Source: Cyclina sinensis
Lineage: Eukaryota; Mollusca; Bivalvia; Venerida; Veneridae
NCBI GenBank assembly: GCA_012932295.1
Contig: JAAONU010000013.1
Location: 41,492,627 to 41,556,626 of the forward strand
DNA length: 64,000 nucleotides
Reading direction: 5' to 3'
The notes under the pieces are model-generated. The model was given only the letters and a program-made list of their open reading frames with translations. It made no database searches and had not been told where the DNA came from. Shown in pieces: positions 40,317 through 52,609 of the stretch. The first letter of the stretch is position 1. The number at the start of each line of letters is the position of its first letter. Made by a program: the position numbers and the translations under genes.

Positions 40317-40743
40317 TCTTAAAGAGGCTGTACTACAGATTTGACATAAAAAAAAAAATTCCCATAAATTATATATTTAGATGCCGTGAGATTATAACAA
40401 CATAATATTTTACTTCAAAACTGATTATAAAAGTCAAAATAGAATAAAAAAATGTTTTCGCTCTGGACCCTCATGTTAACAAAATATTTCCAACGCTTTT
40501 ACTGTCACCACCATCGCCACATGTAATATTATTGATATTTACTTTAAATCTTATACAATATAGTTATACCGTCGTGTTACGGTAAAGCACTTTGAAAGGG
40601 AAAAAAATCAATTTATAATGTAATTATTTGACTTATTTTTTGTCAGTAAGTTATTTTTTAAGCATTAGTCATAAATATTACAAGAAATTTATAATACAAG
40701 AAAACTTTCTTTTTTTGTCATCTGGAGCACAGCCCCTTTAAGA
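40317..40743. mobile_element. MITE-like inverted-repeat element, 427 bp
   Basis: The left end TCTTAAAGAGGCTGTACTAC and the complement of the right end, TCTTAAAGGGGCTGTGCTCC, match at 21 of 24 positions (40317-40340 and 40720-40743). The interior is AT-rich and non-coding. No clear target duplication is visible. The GGGGCTGTGCTCCAGAT end is familiar from bivalve repeats. Confidence 0.65.
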
Positions 40744-41815
40744 TACTGATGTAAAGTTATATCTTTGATACGAGTTAAGTTTCCCAATGTTACATTTTCG
40801 TCACTTCCTGTTATTCTGAATAAAAACACACTACAACTGTTGTCTGTCAACAACAGTTTTTAGATCTCTTATCATAAAAACATTACCGTTTAGAACAGGC
40901 TGACAGGCAAATTAAGTTGTAACTAATGTTGATGAAACACCCCAATTTAACTGACGTTCGCTTATGACATTAATAAAAAAAAATCTTTGCACGGGTAAAC
41001 AACACGATTGCTTAAAGTCATTAGATTCATGTGTTTAAAAAGTTTTTAATGCTAAATCTAAGCAGAACATGTATAATCATGTTGCTTCGTTTGCTTTATG
41101 TTACTTTCATTTTCTATTTCATTAACTGTTTTAAGAAATGATATTTTGCATAAATTCAAAATACAGTTGGTAGTAAGACTTAACTTCAGTTATGAAATGT
41201 AAAAAAAAACTTTAAGAATGACTGTGAAATAGCTTTGAAATGAATTTTTTACAATATTATTTATCTTAACATAAATGCTCTTTGTCTGTATTTGCGTTGT
41301 TACTTCTAAGCAGTCGTATCGAAGTTGTTAATGACAGGACGAAACTGTTCCGAACGTAAGCAGAGTTTCTGTTGTGTTTATCTCCCTTTAGTTAATACGT
41401 TTTAATATGATGAAAATTACAGAGACAGTTGTTTTGTAATGTTTGGTTATTTGAAATATGTAGCCATAAAATTACACTTCTATAGCTTTTAGGAATAAAT
41501 TTTGCAAATATTAAATCTTGAAAGTGGAAATAAAGAATGCCCCGGTCCTCTTCTCTTAATTCAGTTTAGTTATTGGGAAAATGAAGTGAACATGTTCATG
41601 AAATAAACGTCCTCCGTTAGAATGGTTGGACATAAGATAGAACCGAGACGGAAGTATGATGGTCAGTTTGACGTTGAGATTTTGGAAACATTCTTTAAAG
41701 TTACCGATGTATTTAAAGTACAATGTCAGACAGTACTGTAAACAAAATATGCTTAGTTATATAATACTTACGCCGCCGTTGGTTGTTACTTAAAGTATCG
41801 AAAGTTGTGTTGGAG

Positions 41816-42034
41816 ATGAATCTAACACATTGTCCCTTATGGACAGTCTGTATTATAATATTGATACTCGCATTCATCTGTCAAACGATATATGTCCCAC
41901 AATTAACCTTAGAGGAAAACAACAACAACATCAGAAGTATTTTAGAAAGCAATTTATTTTTTTCCTATAAAGCTTCCAGCGACATTGCATTAAAAACGAA
42001 ATGGTTTACCGCAGGTGCTGTTGACAACATTTAA
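41816..42034 (+). CDS. Small ORF with hydrophobic N-terminus (doubtful hypothetical)
   Basis: 72 codons from ATG at 41816 (context GGAGATGAA) to TAA. Residues about 8-27 form a strongly hydrophobic segment (PLWTVCIIILILAFICQTIY), like a signal peptide or the anchor of a type II membrane protein. A polar Asn/Ser-rich part follows. An AG|GTGCTG donor near the 3' end (about 42015) would allow it to be a first coding exon of a larger gene, but no partner exon is seen. In AT-rich DNA a chance ORF of this size is common. Confidence 0.2.
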   Translation: MNLTHCPLWTVCIIILILAFICQTIYVPQLTLEENNNNIRSILESNLFFSYKASSDIALKTKWFTAGAVDNI

Positions 42035-42430
42035 TAAGAAAGATTATCGATTATTATAGTATTTTCCCATCTGTATACTGGGCAACATTTATATGTAACA
42101 ACATGTCTTTTATGAGACATAAACATACTAAAATTTTGTAAGTTATGATAAAATATATATTACAGTCATCTAGTCATTTATCAAATTTAATTTGTCTAGT
42201 ACGCCAAATTTATTCCACTATTTCTTTTTCAAAAGGTACATACAAATTTTTGCTAATTAAGATACTGCCAAACTCGTCCATAAACTGAAAATTGAAGGCT
42301 TTTTTATAGAGATATATTCATTGGGAAATGCTTGCTGGCAAGTAAAGGTGTTTTTTTTTCGCGCATATGTCAGCGCTTAATTATTACAAAAAATATCTTT
42401 GTTACGCGTTCCTTCTAATGTGCATATACC

Positions 42431-42586
42431 AACATGCATGATACTGTACCAACATGCATGATACTGTACCAACATGCATGGTACTGTACCAACATTCATG
42501 ATACTGTACCAGTATGCATGATACTGTACCAACATGCATGATACTGTACCAACATACATGATACTGTACCAACATACATGATACTG
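42431..42586 (+). repeat. 20-bp minisatellite, about 8 copies
   Basis: The unit AACATGCATGATACTGTACC repeats with exact 20-base period. Variants replace ATGCATG by ATACATG, ATTCATG or TATGCATG. The unit contains the palindrome CATGCATG. Minus-strand ORFs through it are a consequence of the period. Confidence 0.92.
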
Positions 42587-42599
42587 GTTATTCTGTTGC

Positions 42600-44620
42600 A
42601 ATTTCTAAACGGGTCATTACAGTTGTTCAGTGTACCATCAATCAATGCTTGGCAGGATTGTCTGAGAGACTATTTTCTTCCTTGACAGGTTTCCAGGAGA
42701 AAGACGCTGATGCAATAATATTTAGTAATGGGTTCTTAAAGCCATTGTTTCGAAAGGCATAGAACGACTAAAGATTGTAATTTTGTATTGCATCCTGTAC
42801 ATAAGCACGGCGTTTTAAACCCGTTCCTTAAAAGTTTTAAATGCGAATGTATAGTTGCATACAAACTCCACAATCCTGGTAATCATAATTATCTTGACTT
42901 CTGTCTGTTTTCCGAATACAAATACTATTTACACCTTTTTGTTTTGAAAATATTTCTTCCGTGGCATAGGTACATTTTGTTTTGACTAAAATGTCTTTAT
43001 TTGGAGGCGTTTTGTAAAGTTGATTAAATAAATAAACTGTATTCTAAAGGTTTCATATTCATCGTTCCATGTCCTGCTCCTATTATGACCCTCATTGTAC
43101 TGCGCGAGAGTGATATTCGAACTTGTTAATGCTATAAACGATACTTTACAAACGGCAGACAAGTTGAATATTTTAATCATTTTGTGATACACATTTTTTT
43201 TAATTTCAGTTAAAAAATAATAATAATAATAAACATTAACGTCTCAAACTTGTTAGCTAAACAACTGTTTATATTAATTATTATTTTATATAATGTTGTA
43301 TCAATATAAATTTAATTAAAGCTTTTTCATAGATGCAACCAGCAGGTTTAAGATAATTGTAACATTTTAGGACCAAGATGCTAAAATGGTTCTTTACAGC
43401 CAGAGTAGATTTGACAGTGACTTATTGATAAAATAATAGACAATATGAAGTGATAAGTGAATTCCAGACAACTTTATTCTAACAAAAAAGTTCCATTTTA
43501 GCCATAGAGGCGTCAAATAGGCATGCCTTATCAAACATCAGTATATTGCTGGTGTTAATCGCAAGGGAAAGCCACATTTGCTTGATTTAACAGCATGTCA
43601 ATCTTTATCAACACACAACGAATGAATCTGTGAAACATTAGAATAAAGTCGCCTAACAGTATAGTTTTGATACAGTCAATATCTCTTTTTATACTTCGAT
43701 GCAGAATACGGGAAATCTTGGCATAAGTTACAATTCTTTTAATATTTTGCAGAACAAATCAGTGATAACCTTATATCTTTTCTCAATTGTAAAGTATTAA
43801 ATGTTTCATGTAACCCTGATTTCTCATATTTGTGTAATTAAACAAACAAGAACGGTAATATATTTACCACTATCAAGAATATAACAAAGGACCACAGTTT
43901 AATGTGTATGAGTGAAATCTGGCTGATATTATTATGTAGAGTTATGCTGCTCAGTGAAAAGTTTTAACTGGTTTTTCCTAATGGGTCAAGTTTTATTTGA
44001 TTCGTCAGTAAGATAAGAAGTGCTGAAATATCAGTGTTATCTATATCCTCCAGAACTATATAATTCCATAAAGAAAACACTAAAACATTCAGTTATATGT
44101 ATCTTACTATAACAACGTTTGGATTTAAGTCTGAAGTGCCAAACATCGAACATCTACCACACAATGGCTGGTCTGTTTAGAACAACATTTTCTTAGAAGT
44201 TGTGATAAGTAATGAAAGATAAACTATTTATAAACAATACAGACTTTCCAATAACCCAGTTTTTGGTTAATGGTCGTTGCAAATATTCCTGTCTGGTTGA
44301 TACAAAAAGCCATTTACGAAGTTAAAATTGTTAAACGCAGCGACTTATATTTTATTGGGTACTATATCTTAAACTCTAAAATTAAATGTTCATACATGAA
44401 CATTGCTGTTCTAAGTGAGGGTATATGCTGATTCATTTAATAGATTAAAACAAATGATACAGCAGTTGAATTGGACGAATGTTTCTAACTTCTATAGCTA
44501 TTTGTAAGTAGATACATGGACATTTAAATTAAATATCACCAATACAAATATTTACTAGTAATGGAGTCAAATTGTTAGTTATTTACAAAAGCCAACTCAG
44601 CATTGACTGCATACAAGGCT
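42600..44620. other. Non-coding DNA upstream of the universal stress protein exons
   Basis: No exon or repeat recognised. An AAT trinucleotide run lies near 43217-43232. Confidence 0.55.
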
Positions 44621-44621
44621 T

Positions 44622-44789
44622 ACAGGTGATCAATTTGTGCAAAGTAACTTTTCAGTTTGCTGCCATGAGCATCGCCTGTTTTAAGGGCAGTCGTATTGAT
44701 TGGAAAATTCTCTGCTCATTCACTGTTTCTGGCTTACTAGAACGCTGACTTTGTTTCCTCGGAGATTGGATATAAAGTTTTAACCCAAA
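44622..44789 (+). promoter_or_regulatory. Upstream region of exon 1a, homologous to that of exon 1c
   Basis: Stretches such as CAGTTTGCTGCCATGAGCATCG and GTATTGATTGGAAAATTCTC line up with CAATTCTGCTGCTACACGCATCG and GTATTGATCAGATTGTCTTTTC before exon 1c. The similarity runs to the start codon. It probably holds the core promoter and 5' UTR. No TATA box can be singled out in DNA this AT-rich. Confidence 0.5.
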
Positions 44790-44859
44790 ATGGCAGCGGA
44801 GGAGAGGATAGTTGTGATTTGTGTCGACGGAAGCGATAATTCTGTTATGGCATTCGACT
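44790..44859 (+). CDS. Universal stress protein, alternative first coding exon 1a
   Basis: ATG opens 23 codons plus one base (MAAEERIVVICVDGSDNSVM, then AFD) and the exon runs straight into the donor T|GTGAGTAG. It ends in phase 1, so joining to exon 2 (59994) makes a TGG Trp codon and keeps the Usp frame. It encodes the first beta strand and the Asp-containing nucleotide-binding loop of the fold. It is nearly identical to exon 1c at 55486 and more distant from exon 1b at 49266. No exon 2-like sequence is seen between this exon and 49.2 kb, so it probably splices over about 15.1 kb to the shared exon 2. The alternative is a relic of a partial gene duplication that is no longer used. The intact frame and donor argue against simple decay. 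Confidence 0.75.
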
Positions 44860-45056
44860 GTGAGTAGTATACTTAAATTAATTGATACTGATTTGTGGAA
44901 GTGTTATCCGTGAGTCTGTTATTGAATTATTTAGAGAAACCTGTAGCGATCAATAAACACTAGACTGCTGTAGCCACCTTTTCAATAGTATGTCGCTCTT
45001 CCTTAGGTTAAATGTTTGACGGCTGCGTGATGGTTTGTGTTCGGTGCCTACATAGA

Positions 45057-45192
45057 AACCTTCACATGCTTTACTTGAAAATATAATTAAATGTATTCGT
45101 CAGATTCACGTTTTACATTTACGGGAACCTTCACATGTTTAGCCTTGAAAACGTAATTAAATATATACATTAGATTCATGTTTACCATCATT
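45057..45192 (+). repeat. Two-copy 69-bp tandem repeat
   Basis: AACCTTCACATG, TTGAAAA, TAATTAAAT and AGATTCA recur in order from 45057 and from 45126. It lies just downstream of exon 1a. Confidence 0.55.
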
Positions 45193-47133
45193 GGATGGTA
45201 TTGCATACTGCCAAATATAAACTTCATAAACGAAACAGCTGTTTAAAAAGAAATTTCTCTATTTTTGATACACCGATTATCTAATACTGGAATCAACTCC
45301 TGAAACCACCATCGTAAGCAAAAAGTTTGTTTCAATAGTTACCTTTTCAATTTTGTGGTAAGTTACTGGACGGCAGATCAACAGGATTTATCCAAAAGTT
45401 TCGCTCCTGTAAAATAAGTCAATACACTTATACGAGCTATAAAAAAGGGGAATCTAAAAAGTCCTGATTACAAAATTGTAAAAGAAATATTTTACGTTAT
45501 TTGCATATTGCGGAAAGACGCTTGGACGTAATTTAATCTATATTTTCTAACTCAACTCTCTTCTTGAGACATATAAGCCAGTAAAGTCTTTTTCATGAAT
45601 AGAAAACAGCGTATTTCAGAGCTGGAAACGAGCTTATTTTAAAATAATGCCCAGAAAATCCTTTTTTATCTAAAACCTTACGTTATATATTTTTAAACCG
45701 AAAATGTTATACATTATTCCTTGTGACTTCCATAAAGTCATATAAAAAACAGTAAACTTAAGCATTCAGCATTCGCCAGTGGACAACGGTGTTTTCAAAT
45801 TCTATTTTTTTAAATGAAGTTTAATACTTCGTCATTTTTTTTGGTGTCCGATCGAATGAAGAAATGGATAAACATTCTGTTTCTTGTATTCTGTAAATGT
45901 GACAGATAAATATCATGAGAACGGTATAAATCAGTTAAAATATTACAAGCATCATTTTTATAGAGAGGTTCGCGGATTGTTAAAACCCTTTCCTTCACGA
46001 ATACTATGAGCTTGAAAACTATGTAATTTAAGTCACCACTCAGTAAATCGATAGGCAGCATCAAAAGTTCTGTCAGCTTGTCTTTCTGAAAATTTGTAAT
46101 AACATAATATTGACTCATTTTATAGTTTTCAAACAAAAAACTGGTGGAAAGTTCATGTATCAGTATTGATAATAAGGCTTAATAGGCAAACAGGGCAAAA
46201 CAATACCATCTTATAGGTAGGATAATCTATCAGGCCTTTATCAACCTTTATTATTAGACTTCAAATCTAAGTGGTGTGATTTGTAAGATGGAATACCTGG
46301 GATAAAACTAATCAATCACTGTGATTTGAATTTCTTGATCTTATTTATATTGCAACTTTCCGATTTTTTTTTCTTATTTCCTTTTTTTCTATTTTATTTT
46401 TAATAAGTCTACCTTCTTGTTTAATTGTTAAACGAAATGCACTGCGGTCATTTCGCGATGTTACTCTTAATACCACCCTCTATCTTATACTAAAAACCAT
46501 TTGTCACAGTTTGATGAAATTGGCACATCAATAATTCGCTTATGAAATTTCGTTTTCTTTGTAACAAGAAAATACTAGAAAACAGTTTGAAATAAGAAAC
46601 AGAAACCACAGCTACATTTCTTTCGAGATGCTTTTCAGAAATGTAAAAAATGAGCATTATAAAACGCACGAAATATATTTTTATACAAACCCTCTGATTA
46701 AAACAAGTATATTGTTCAAAATTAAGATTCTAAGCTTTTGAGCCGTACTTTGTTAACTTACTGGAAGTTTGCTAATAAACCGTCTTTTGAAGCAGAAGGG
46801 AAATAAAATAGTATGTAACAAGATATATTGGCATTTCATGGCTCCAATTAAATGGCAGACAGAATTTATTTACCGGAAACTGTCAATAACTCTACTCAGT
46901 TCTGCATATAATTTTGCAAGGAAGAATACAGCCAAGTAATTATGGAAACATTGTTACTCACAAATACATATTTTATACAGCGGACGGACATTATTGCCTA
47001 AGTCTCAGTGGAATGCCGTTCATTTATATATAGATGCTGTATCGTTAATGCTATGAAAAAGAATCTTCGAGAGTATTTCTGCCTAAAAATGAACCAAAAT
47101 ATATTTTCATAATAATTTTATCTTACCCTAGCT

Positions 47134-47364
47134 TTAACCCATTAATGCCTAGCGTCCTGAAAATTAGACATAGGCAAACAGTGCAGACCCAGATCCAGAC
47201 GCCGCAACATGCGGCAACTGACCAGGGTCTACACTCTTTGCATAAAGGACTTTCTTCCTTAAAACAGGATGAAATTGAAAATTTATACCAAAAACCCTTT
47301 TAATTGAAAATTAACTCGTCCAACTAATAAGGATTGCATAATCAATTGGGCATAAAAGGGTTAA
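47134..47364. mobile_element. Foldback/MITE-like element, 231 bp
   Basis: The ends TTAACCCATTAATGCCTA and the complement of GGGCATAAAAGGGTTAA form terminal inverted repeats. Inside, GCAGACCCAG and GACCAGGGTCTAC flank CCGCAACATGCGG, a decayed hairpin core. This matches the layout of a repeat very common in bivalves. Confidence 0.65.
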
Positions 47365-47449
47365 ACAATTGCACTGCAGTAAGCAAAGTGCAAAGTGTCA
47401 AAGAAACTGTAGACCTGTGAAAGTATGATCATTCTGGCTGTGTCATTAC

Positions 47450-48489
47450 CTAGTTAAATATTGAGACCTGATTTTGGTCGATCCCGCTTGCGGATAGCTC
47501 GACATACTCGTAACATTTGGTACCTCAGTTCGGTGTATGTACGTGCGTGCGTCTGTCCAGATTGCATTGTCCGGGCCATAACTTCTCTGTGCATTGAAGG
47601 ATTTTAAAATACCTTGGCACATTTGTTCTCCTTGATGAGGCGGTGTGTCGTGTACAAGACCCAAGTTCCCAGCTCAAAGGTCAAGGCCACAATTCCAGGT
47701 AAAAGGTCAAAATATTTGATGATAGACCTTGTCCGGGCCATAACTTCTCCCTACACTGAAGGAATTTAAAATACCTTGGCACATTTGTTCACCTTGATGA
47801 GATAGTGTGCCGAGTGCAAGACCCAGATTCCTAGCTCAGAGGTCCGGACCATAACTTCTTCCTGCATGGAAAGATTTTGAAATACCTAGGCACATTTGTT
47901 CACCTTGATGAGATGGTGTGTCGCGTGCAAGGCCAAGATTCCAGAGGGCAAGGTCACAGTGACAGCTCAAAATCCCAAAATGTTGATGATAGACCTTGTC
48001 TGGGCCATTACTTCTCCATGCATGGAAGAATTTGAAATTTGATACATTTGTTTTGCTCCCTGAAAGAGACATAATATAGGCCTGCCTTGTCCTTCCATCA
48101 TTATGTCATTCTGTCTGGTGTGGGGAAGAACTCCATTACTAAAAAGGGTAATGATTGCCTTGCCCGGGCCATACCTTCTCTGTGCATAGAAGGATTTTTA
48201 AATACCTTGGCACATTTATTCACCTTGATAAGACGGTGTGTCGCATGCAAGTCCCAGGTTCCCAGCTCAAAGTTCAAGATCACAGTGCCAGGTAAAAGGT
48301 CCAAAATTTTGATGATACACCTTGTCCGGACCATAGCGTCTCCCTACACGGAAGGAATTTAAAATACCTTGGCACATTTTTCACCTTGATGAGATGGTGT
48401 GTCCTGTGCAAAACCCAGATTACTAGCTCAATGGTCAAGGTCACAGTGACAGTTCAGTGCTGCCATGCTGCCCATTGGCATTCTAGTAT
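47450..48489 (+). repeat. Interspersed repeat of about six tandem units near 160 bp
   Basis: The motif (T)CCGGGCCATA or CCGGACCATA recurs at about 47573, 47735, 47847, 48002, 48165 and 48328. Between these occurrences are TACCTTGGCACATTTGTTC, CCTTGATGAGA and GGTGTGTCG. Spacings are 162, 112, 155, 163 and 163; one unit is short by about 50 bases. It ends CAAGGTCACAGTGACAG. Short ORFs on both strands are by-products. It lies in the intron after exon 1a. Confidence 0.8.
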
Positions 48490-49225
48490 TGATAAAACCG
48501 GTATACACATTTATCAATCAACAAAATAACTTGGTAACTAGAGTCATTACATTTTTTCTTTCTTTTTCCTTCTTTTTAAGTATATTATTTTTGTCCTAAT
48601 GTATAACTTTCTCTATTTCTTTCAATATTCAAAGTTTATACTTGCGTTACCTCCCTTGATCGACAGGTTATGTTTATAAACGTTACATTATTATTCGCCG
48701 ACGGTAAAGCCAGACACTATCAACCGGATCTTGACATTTATAGCAGTAGCTTATGTAGGTGTTTGAACCGTTACGAACATGAAGTGTGTTTAGCTGAGTT
48801 GTGTAGTCCAAAATAAGGCTTTAAAAAGTGACCGGTTTTATTCATAAAATTAATCAGACAAGAATAGTGATATTTCAACCGTGTAATTATGCTAATAGGG
48901 ATCGAAAGGTTCAGTGATCATTAATGAGCAGTAACATTCAGGGTGCATAACAAACATTAGGTTTAATTTTCATACGATAACTTTTATTCAGAATTATTTT
49001 TCAGTTTACTTAAACTATGTTTTATTTATGAAATAGTTTAAACTCTAGTTTACCAAACTTACGAGTGTAAACTGAGCGCAAAATCTATAACTACAATGTA
49101 ACTGATTGAAACTTAGAGGTGATCTGTGTATGAACGGATATTATCTGCTTTTAAGTTATCGGGTAGTCTCTGCTTTGATTCATTTCATGATTATTAACTG
49201 GAGCGTTAACAAAGCTTATTTAAAC

Positions 49226-49265
49226 ATAGTTTAGACATCGGTGTATCAACTGCAGTTGGCTAATA
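49226..49265 (+). promoter_or_regulatory. Short conserved 5' flank of exon 1b
   Basis: ATAGTTTAGACATCGG followed by TATCA matches the flank of exon 1c at 55446-55485, with the same 40-base distance to the ATG. Similarity further upstream fades, so exon 1b is the older or faster-evolving copy. Whether this is core promoter or 5' UTR cannot be told. Confidence 0.4.
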
Positions 49266-49332
49266 ATGGCCGAGGAGAAGATAATTGTAATTTGTGTTGA
49301 CGATAGTGAAAATTCGGCGAGGGCATTTAACT
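49266..49332 (+). CDS. Universal stress protein, alternative first coding exon 1b (divergent)
   Basis: ATG opens 22 codons plus one base (MAEEKIIVICVDDSENSARA, then FN), ending at the donor T|GTGAGTAC. The phase is the same as in exons 1a and 1c, so it is compatible with exon 2 at 59994. It is one codon shorter. The loop reads VDDSENS in place of VDGSDNS, and the helix start reads ARAFN in place of VMAFD. Those are the residues bordering the nucleotide pocket in the Usp family, so the isoform could differ in binding. About 40 bases upstream it shares the block ATAGTTTAGA with exon 1c, at exactly the same distance from the ATG. No private downstream exons are visible before 55.4 kb. Confidence 0.72.
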
Positions 49333-50175
49333 GTGAGTACCTTATTTTGATACATTGCTATTGATTTGACGAGACTTTTACGACAGCCTGTATTCGTAGT
49401 AAATTATTCAGAATTCTTTACCAAGAAAGATCAATAAAGAAAGAATACATGGAATGTTATTATCCGATATCGAATAACTTGATCAAAACGTTTCAGGTAC
49501 AAGAAGTTGTAAACCTTAGATTATAAGCGATCTATGGATCTTTTATGTCTATGTTTACGTTTAAAATAACAAAGCGAAACTAGTTAACACAAATTTGAAT
49601 CTATTCGTTCGTTAAATGTAAACATTTTAGAGAAAGGACTACAAAAGTGTATGGTTTTAAATAATATACGAGTTCTTCCATGGTGACATTCGTACTTCGA
49701 AAAAAAAAGGTTCCCGGTATACTTTGTCAAAAAGCTATCATAAATGGATTGCTACTATAATATGACTTCAGTGTAATGAAAACTCAGTTTAATACATTTG
49801 TAATGCTAAGTACTCTTAGAACTCTATATTGAGTGACAGTACTGTATTATATATATTAATACATATAATGTGCTGTTTAGACTATATATAAATAAATAAA
49901 TACATTATAACTCAGTACAGATAAATGACAGTAAGCTGTATGAATACTAACAGGAAACACACGCTTAAAACATAAGTTTGTCCTATCAGGAAGAAAAACA
50001 AAATTTACATGTACTAGTACTTTAAAGCATCTTGAAGGAAACGTTATTTAGATCCTATTTGAAAATATATATTTAAGAATGGGGAAAAACAGATGTGCAG
50101 AGTTTGTTCAGACTGAATATTTCAGATGTCGTTGGATATATCTAATGTTTATTATACTTTCCTTTCTTTATTTTC

Positions 50176-50560
50176 TATCCCCCGCCGAAGGCGAAGGGAT
50201 ATAGGTTTGGCGTTGTCCGTCTGGCTGTTCGTCCTTCCGTCCGTCCGTCCGTCCGTCAGTCCACCTTTGTTAGGAACGTAACTCTTAAACTGTTTAAGTT
50301 ATAAACCGAAAACTTCATTTCTGGTTAAATCTCATTGCACAGAATTGCAGTGCAAAGGAACTAAAACTCTTCACTTGGTAGGACCAAAACCTGTTGTTGT
50401 TCCGCTGAGTTTTGAGAATGTTTTGTTATCATTCCTTTAAACGACGTCATTTGCTATAAGAACTATTTCTGCTTGGCATTGATTCATTACAGATATAGAT
50501 ACCAAATTTATTTTCACTCCAATTCCAAGATCAAAAGATCCATGAAAACAGCCCCATTCC
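50176..50560 (+). mobile_element. Interspersed repeat starting with a TATCCC...GGGATA palindrome
   Basis: The left end TATCCCCCGCCGAAGGCG, then AAGGGATA, is self-complementary. It is followed by GGCGTTGTCCGTCTGGCTG and a (TCCG)n run. The same left end is familiar from bivalve repeats. The right boundary is a guess. It lies in the long intron between exons 1b and 1c. Confidence 0.55.
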
Positions 50561-52609
50561 AGTGATTTGTAATATTCAGTGGAGGATATCAGTTCAACGA
50601 ATTTGCTTGTTTATTTATCTGTTTTCTTCAAGAAATTTCATATTAATACATCTTTGTCTCCATAACCGAGAAATTATTTTTTTCAAAACGAGTATTGCTT
50701 TATTAATTAATCTTGAAAACAGACTAAACAAATGGTACGCATCCGGTCGCATTTGTCTTCAGATTTCAATTCCACAATTATCTTCTTTAGTGTATATCAA
50801 GAACTGTGAACTGTCGTTTTCAGATTGATAAGACTTATTGAACTTTGCAACTATCACCCTGTTGCTATGACAATGCCGAGTTTTTAATCAAGGAGCATAC
50901 GTAATTCATTTCTATTAGAAACAGTAATACTGGAAAAAATATTTGAAGAAATACGTTTCAAACAATACAAAAAAGTGTGATTTTCAGCTGTATGAGAGCA
51001 ATGATACATTGTTCTGTTGTACTCAGGTGACACGTCTATGGCCGTCCTTTACATTTAACTAAGTTGTTCTGATCTTAAAAAAGATTATTGTTATTATAGT
51101 TTTAGACTGATATTGTTTTGTCCGTAACAATAACGTTTGAGGTTAAAAACAAAACAAAACAATAATTATAATGATAATTTACGCATGTAAAAAATGTAGA
51201 GCAGTGACCAAACGTAACAAAATATACTTAAGTGCTAAACTGATACATATTTAACAAGAAAAATGTAAATGGACTTGAGTCCGTTTGAGTGTACGGTTTT
51301 TACTGTATCTTTAAGGAACCTTAAGCTAAAGCACTCTCAATCTTTTGTTTGCAGAGGCTAATAAAAAGAAATTTAATATATATCTTTAAATTGAAGACCT
51401 GTCTGTTCAGACAAATTATAACTAAGGTAATGCCCATTTTTTGAAGAACAACAACAACATATTTGTTCAACCTTTTATTTCCATATATCTCTTGATGTTA
51501 ATGGTGATAATTATGATACTGAAACAGTGTTTGTTTTGTAAAGTAACAAAATAATATAAATTTCATGGAATAACATGCTTGAACAGAAGAATAGAATAAC
51601 AAATACACTTGTAATAACAATTATGATAATAAACTATGACCATGCTTTGATTACTTTTATATAATTCAACATATTAAAGACCAGGTGAGGAACAGTCACT
51701 GTCGTAGCAAAGTACCACCGGGAACCAGACAGAATTTTTAACTTTAGATGTATTTTTTCTTTGTGAGCCAAACTTTTTTATTTGAAAACATTAAACATAA
51801 ACATTGAATCATTTTACATCATTTGAAAGCTCTTTAAATTCATATTTTGAAAATATAAGCAGATTTTGAATTTTTGCTTTTAAAAAAGAAAACTAAACTA
51901 ATTTATACCTGTCGTTTCAGCATTTTTTCAGCATTTTTCTAGCAGCTTAGATGCACTAAGTTTAGCCATTTACAAACAACAGGAAAGTGAACAGTTTTGA
52001 AAATTATTTTTTATATAATTATGTAAAAATATGAGTTTACAGACCTTTTAAATGATATAAAATATTTAATTGTTTTGATGAAAAATGACTTTGCAACTGT
52101 AATTACAAAATTACTCTGTTTTGCATTTTTATCAACAACCATATTTGTGCCAGCCTTCAAAAAGTTACCTGTATCTCTTATCAGTTACTTGTTACTATTA
52201 ATAGATTTCAAAACAATAACATTCAATGTTCCTACACAATATTACCAGACAGTCACGTGATTCTGTCCGTAATTCTGTTCGAGGATTTCCGGAATAACAC
52301 AACTTCGCAAATTGATTCACCAGGTAGTACATCGTAAAAATACGTAATGCATCGGCAATAATCGGATCTCTAACAGCCAATCAAAACATAGAATTACATA
52401 ATATTGGATAACACTAACCCCGCTCCAATTGTACATATAGGAATATAAAACTGGCTATTTTCCGTACAGAAAAAAAACAACAACATATAGCCAATGCTTA
52501 GCATTAAATTCACTGGAATAATGCAAAGTTTCACCAATAGACCACTTGAACTAACATTACAACCACAAAAATCAACCAAATGATACCAATCTTAATTGAA
52601 TGCCTAATC

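Noticed and set aside
42377..42601. Minus-strand ORF with a repeated YHACWYSI-like peptide
   Set aside because: A by-product of the 20-bp minisatellite; the period, not selection, keeps it open.
45810..46136. 108-codon ORF, minus strand
   Set aside because: AT-rich composition, no motif, lies in the intron after exon 1a on the opposite strand.
47446..48362. Several ORFs on both strands in the 160-bp repeat
   Set aside because: They follow the repeat units, occur on both strands and resemble no protein.
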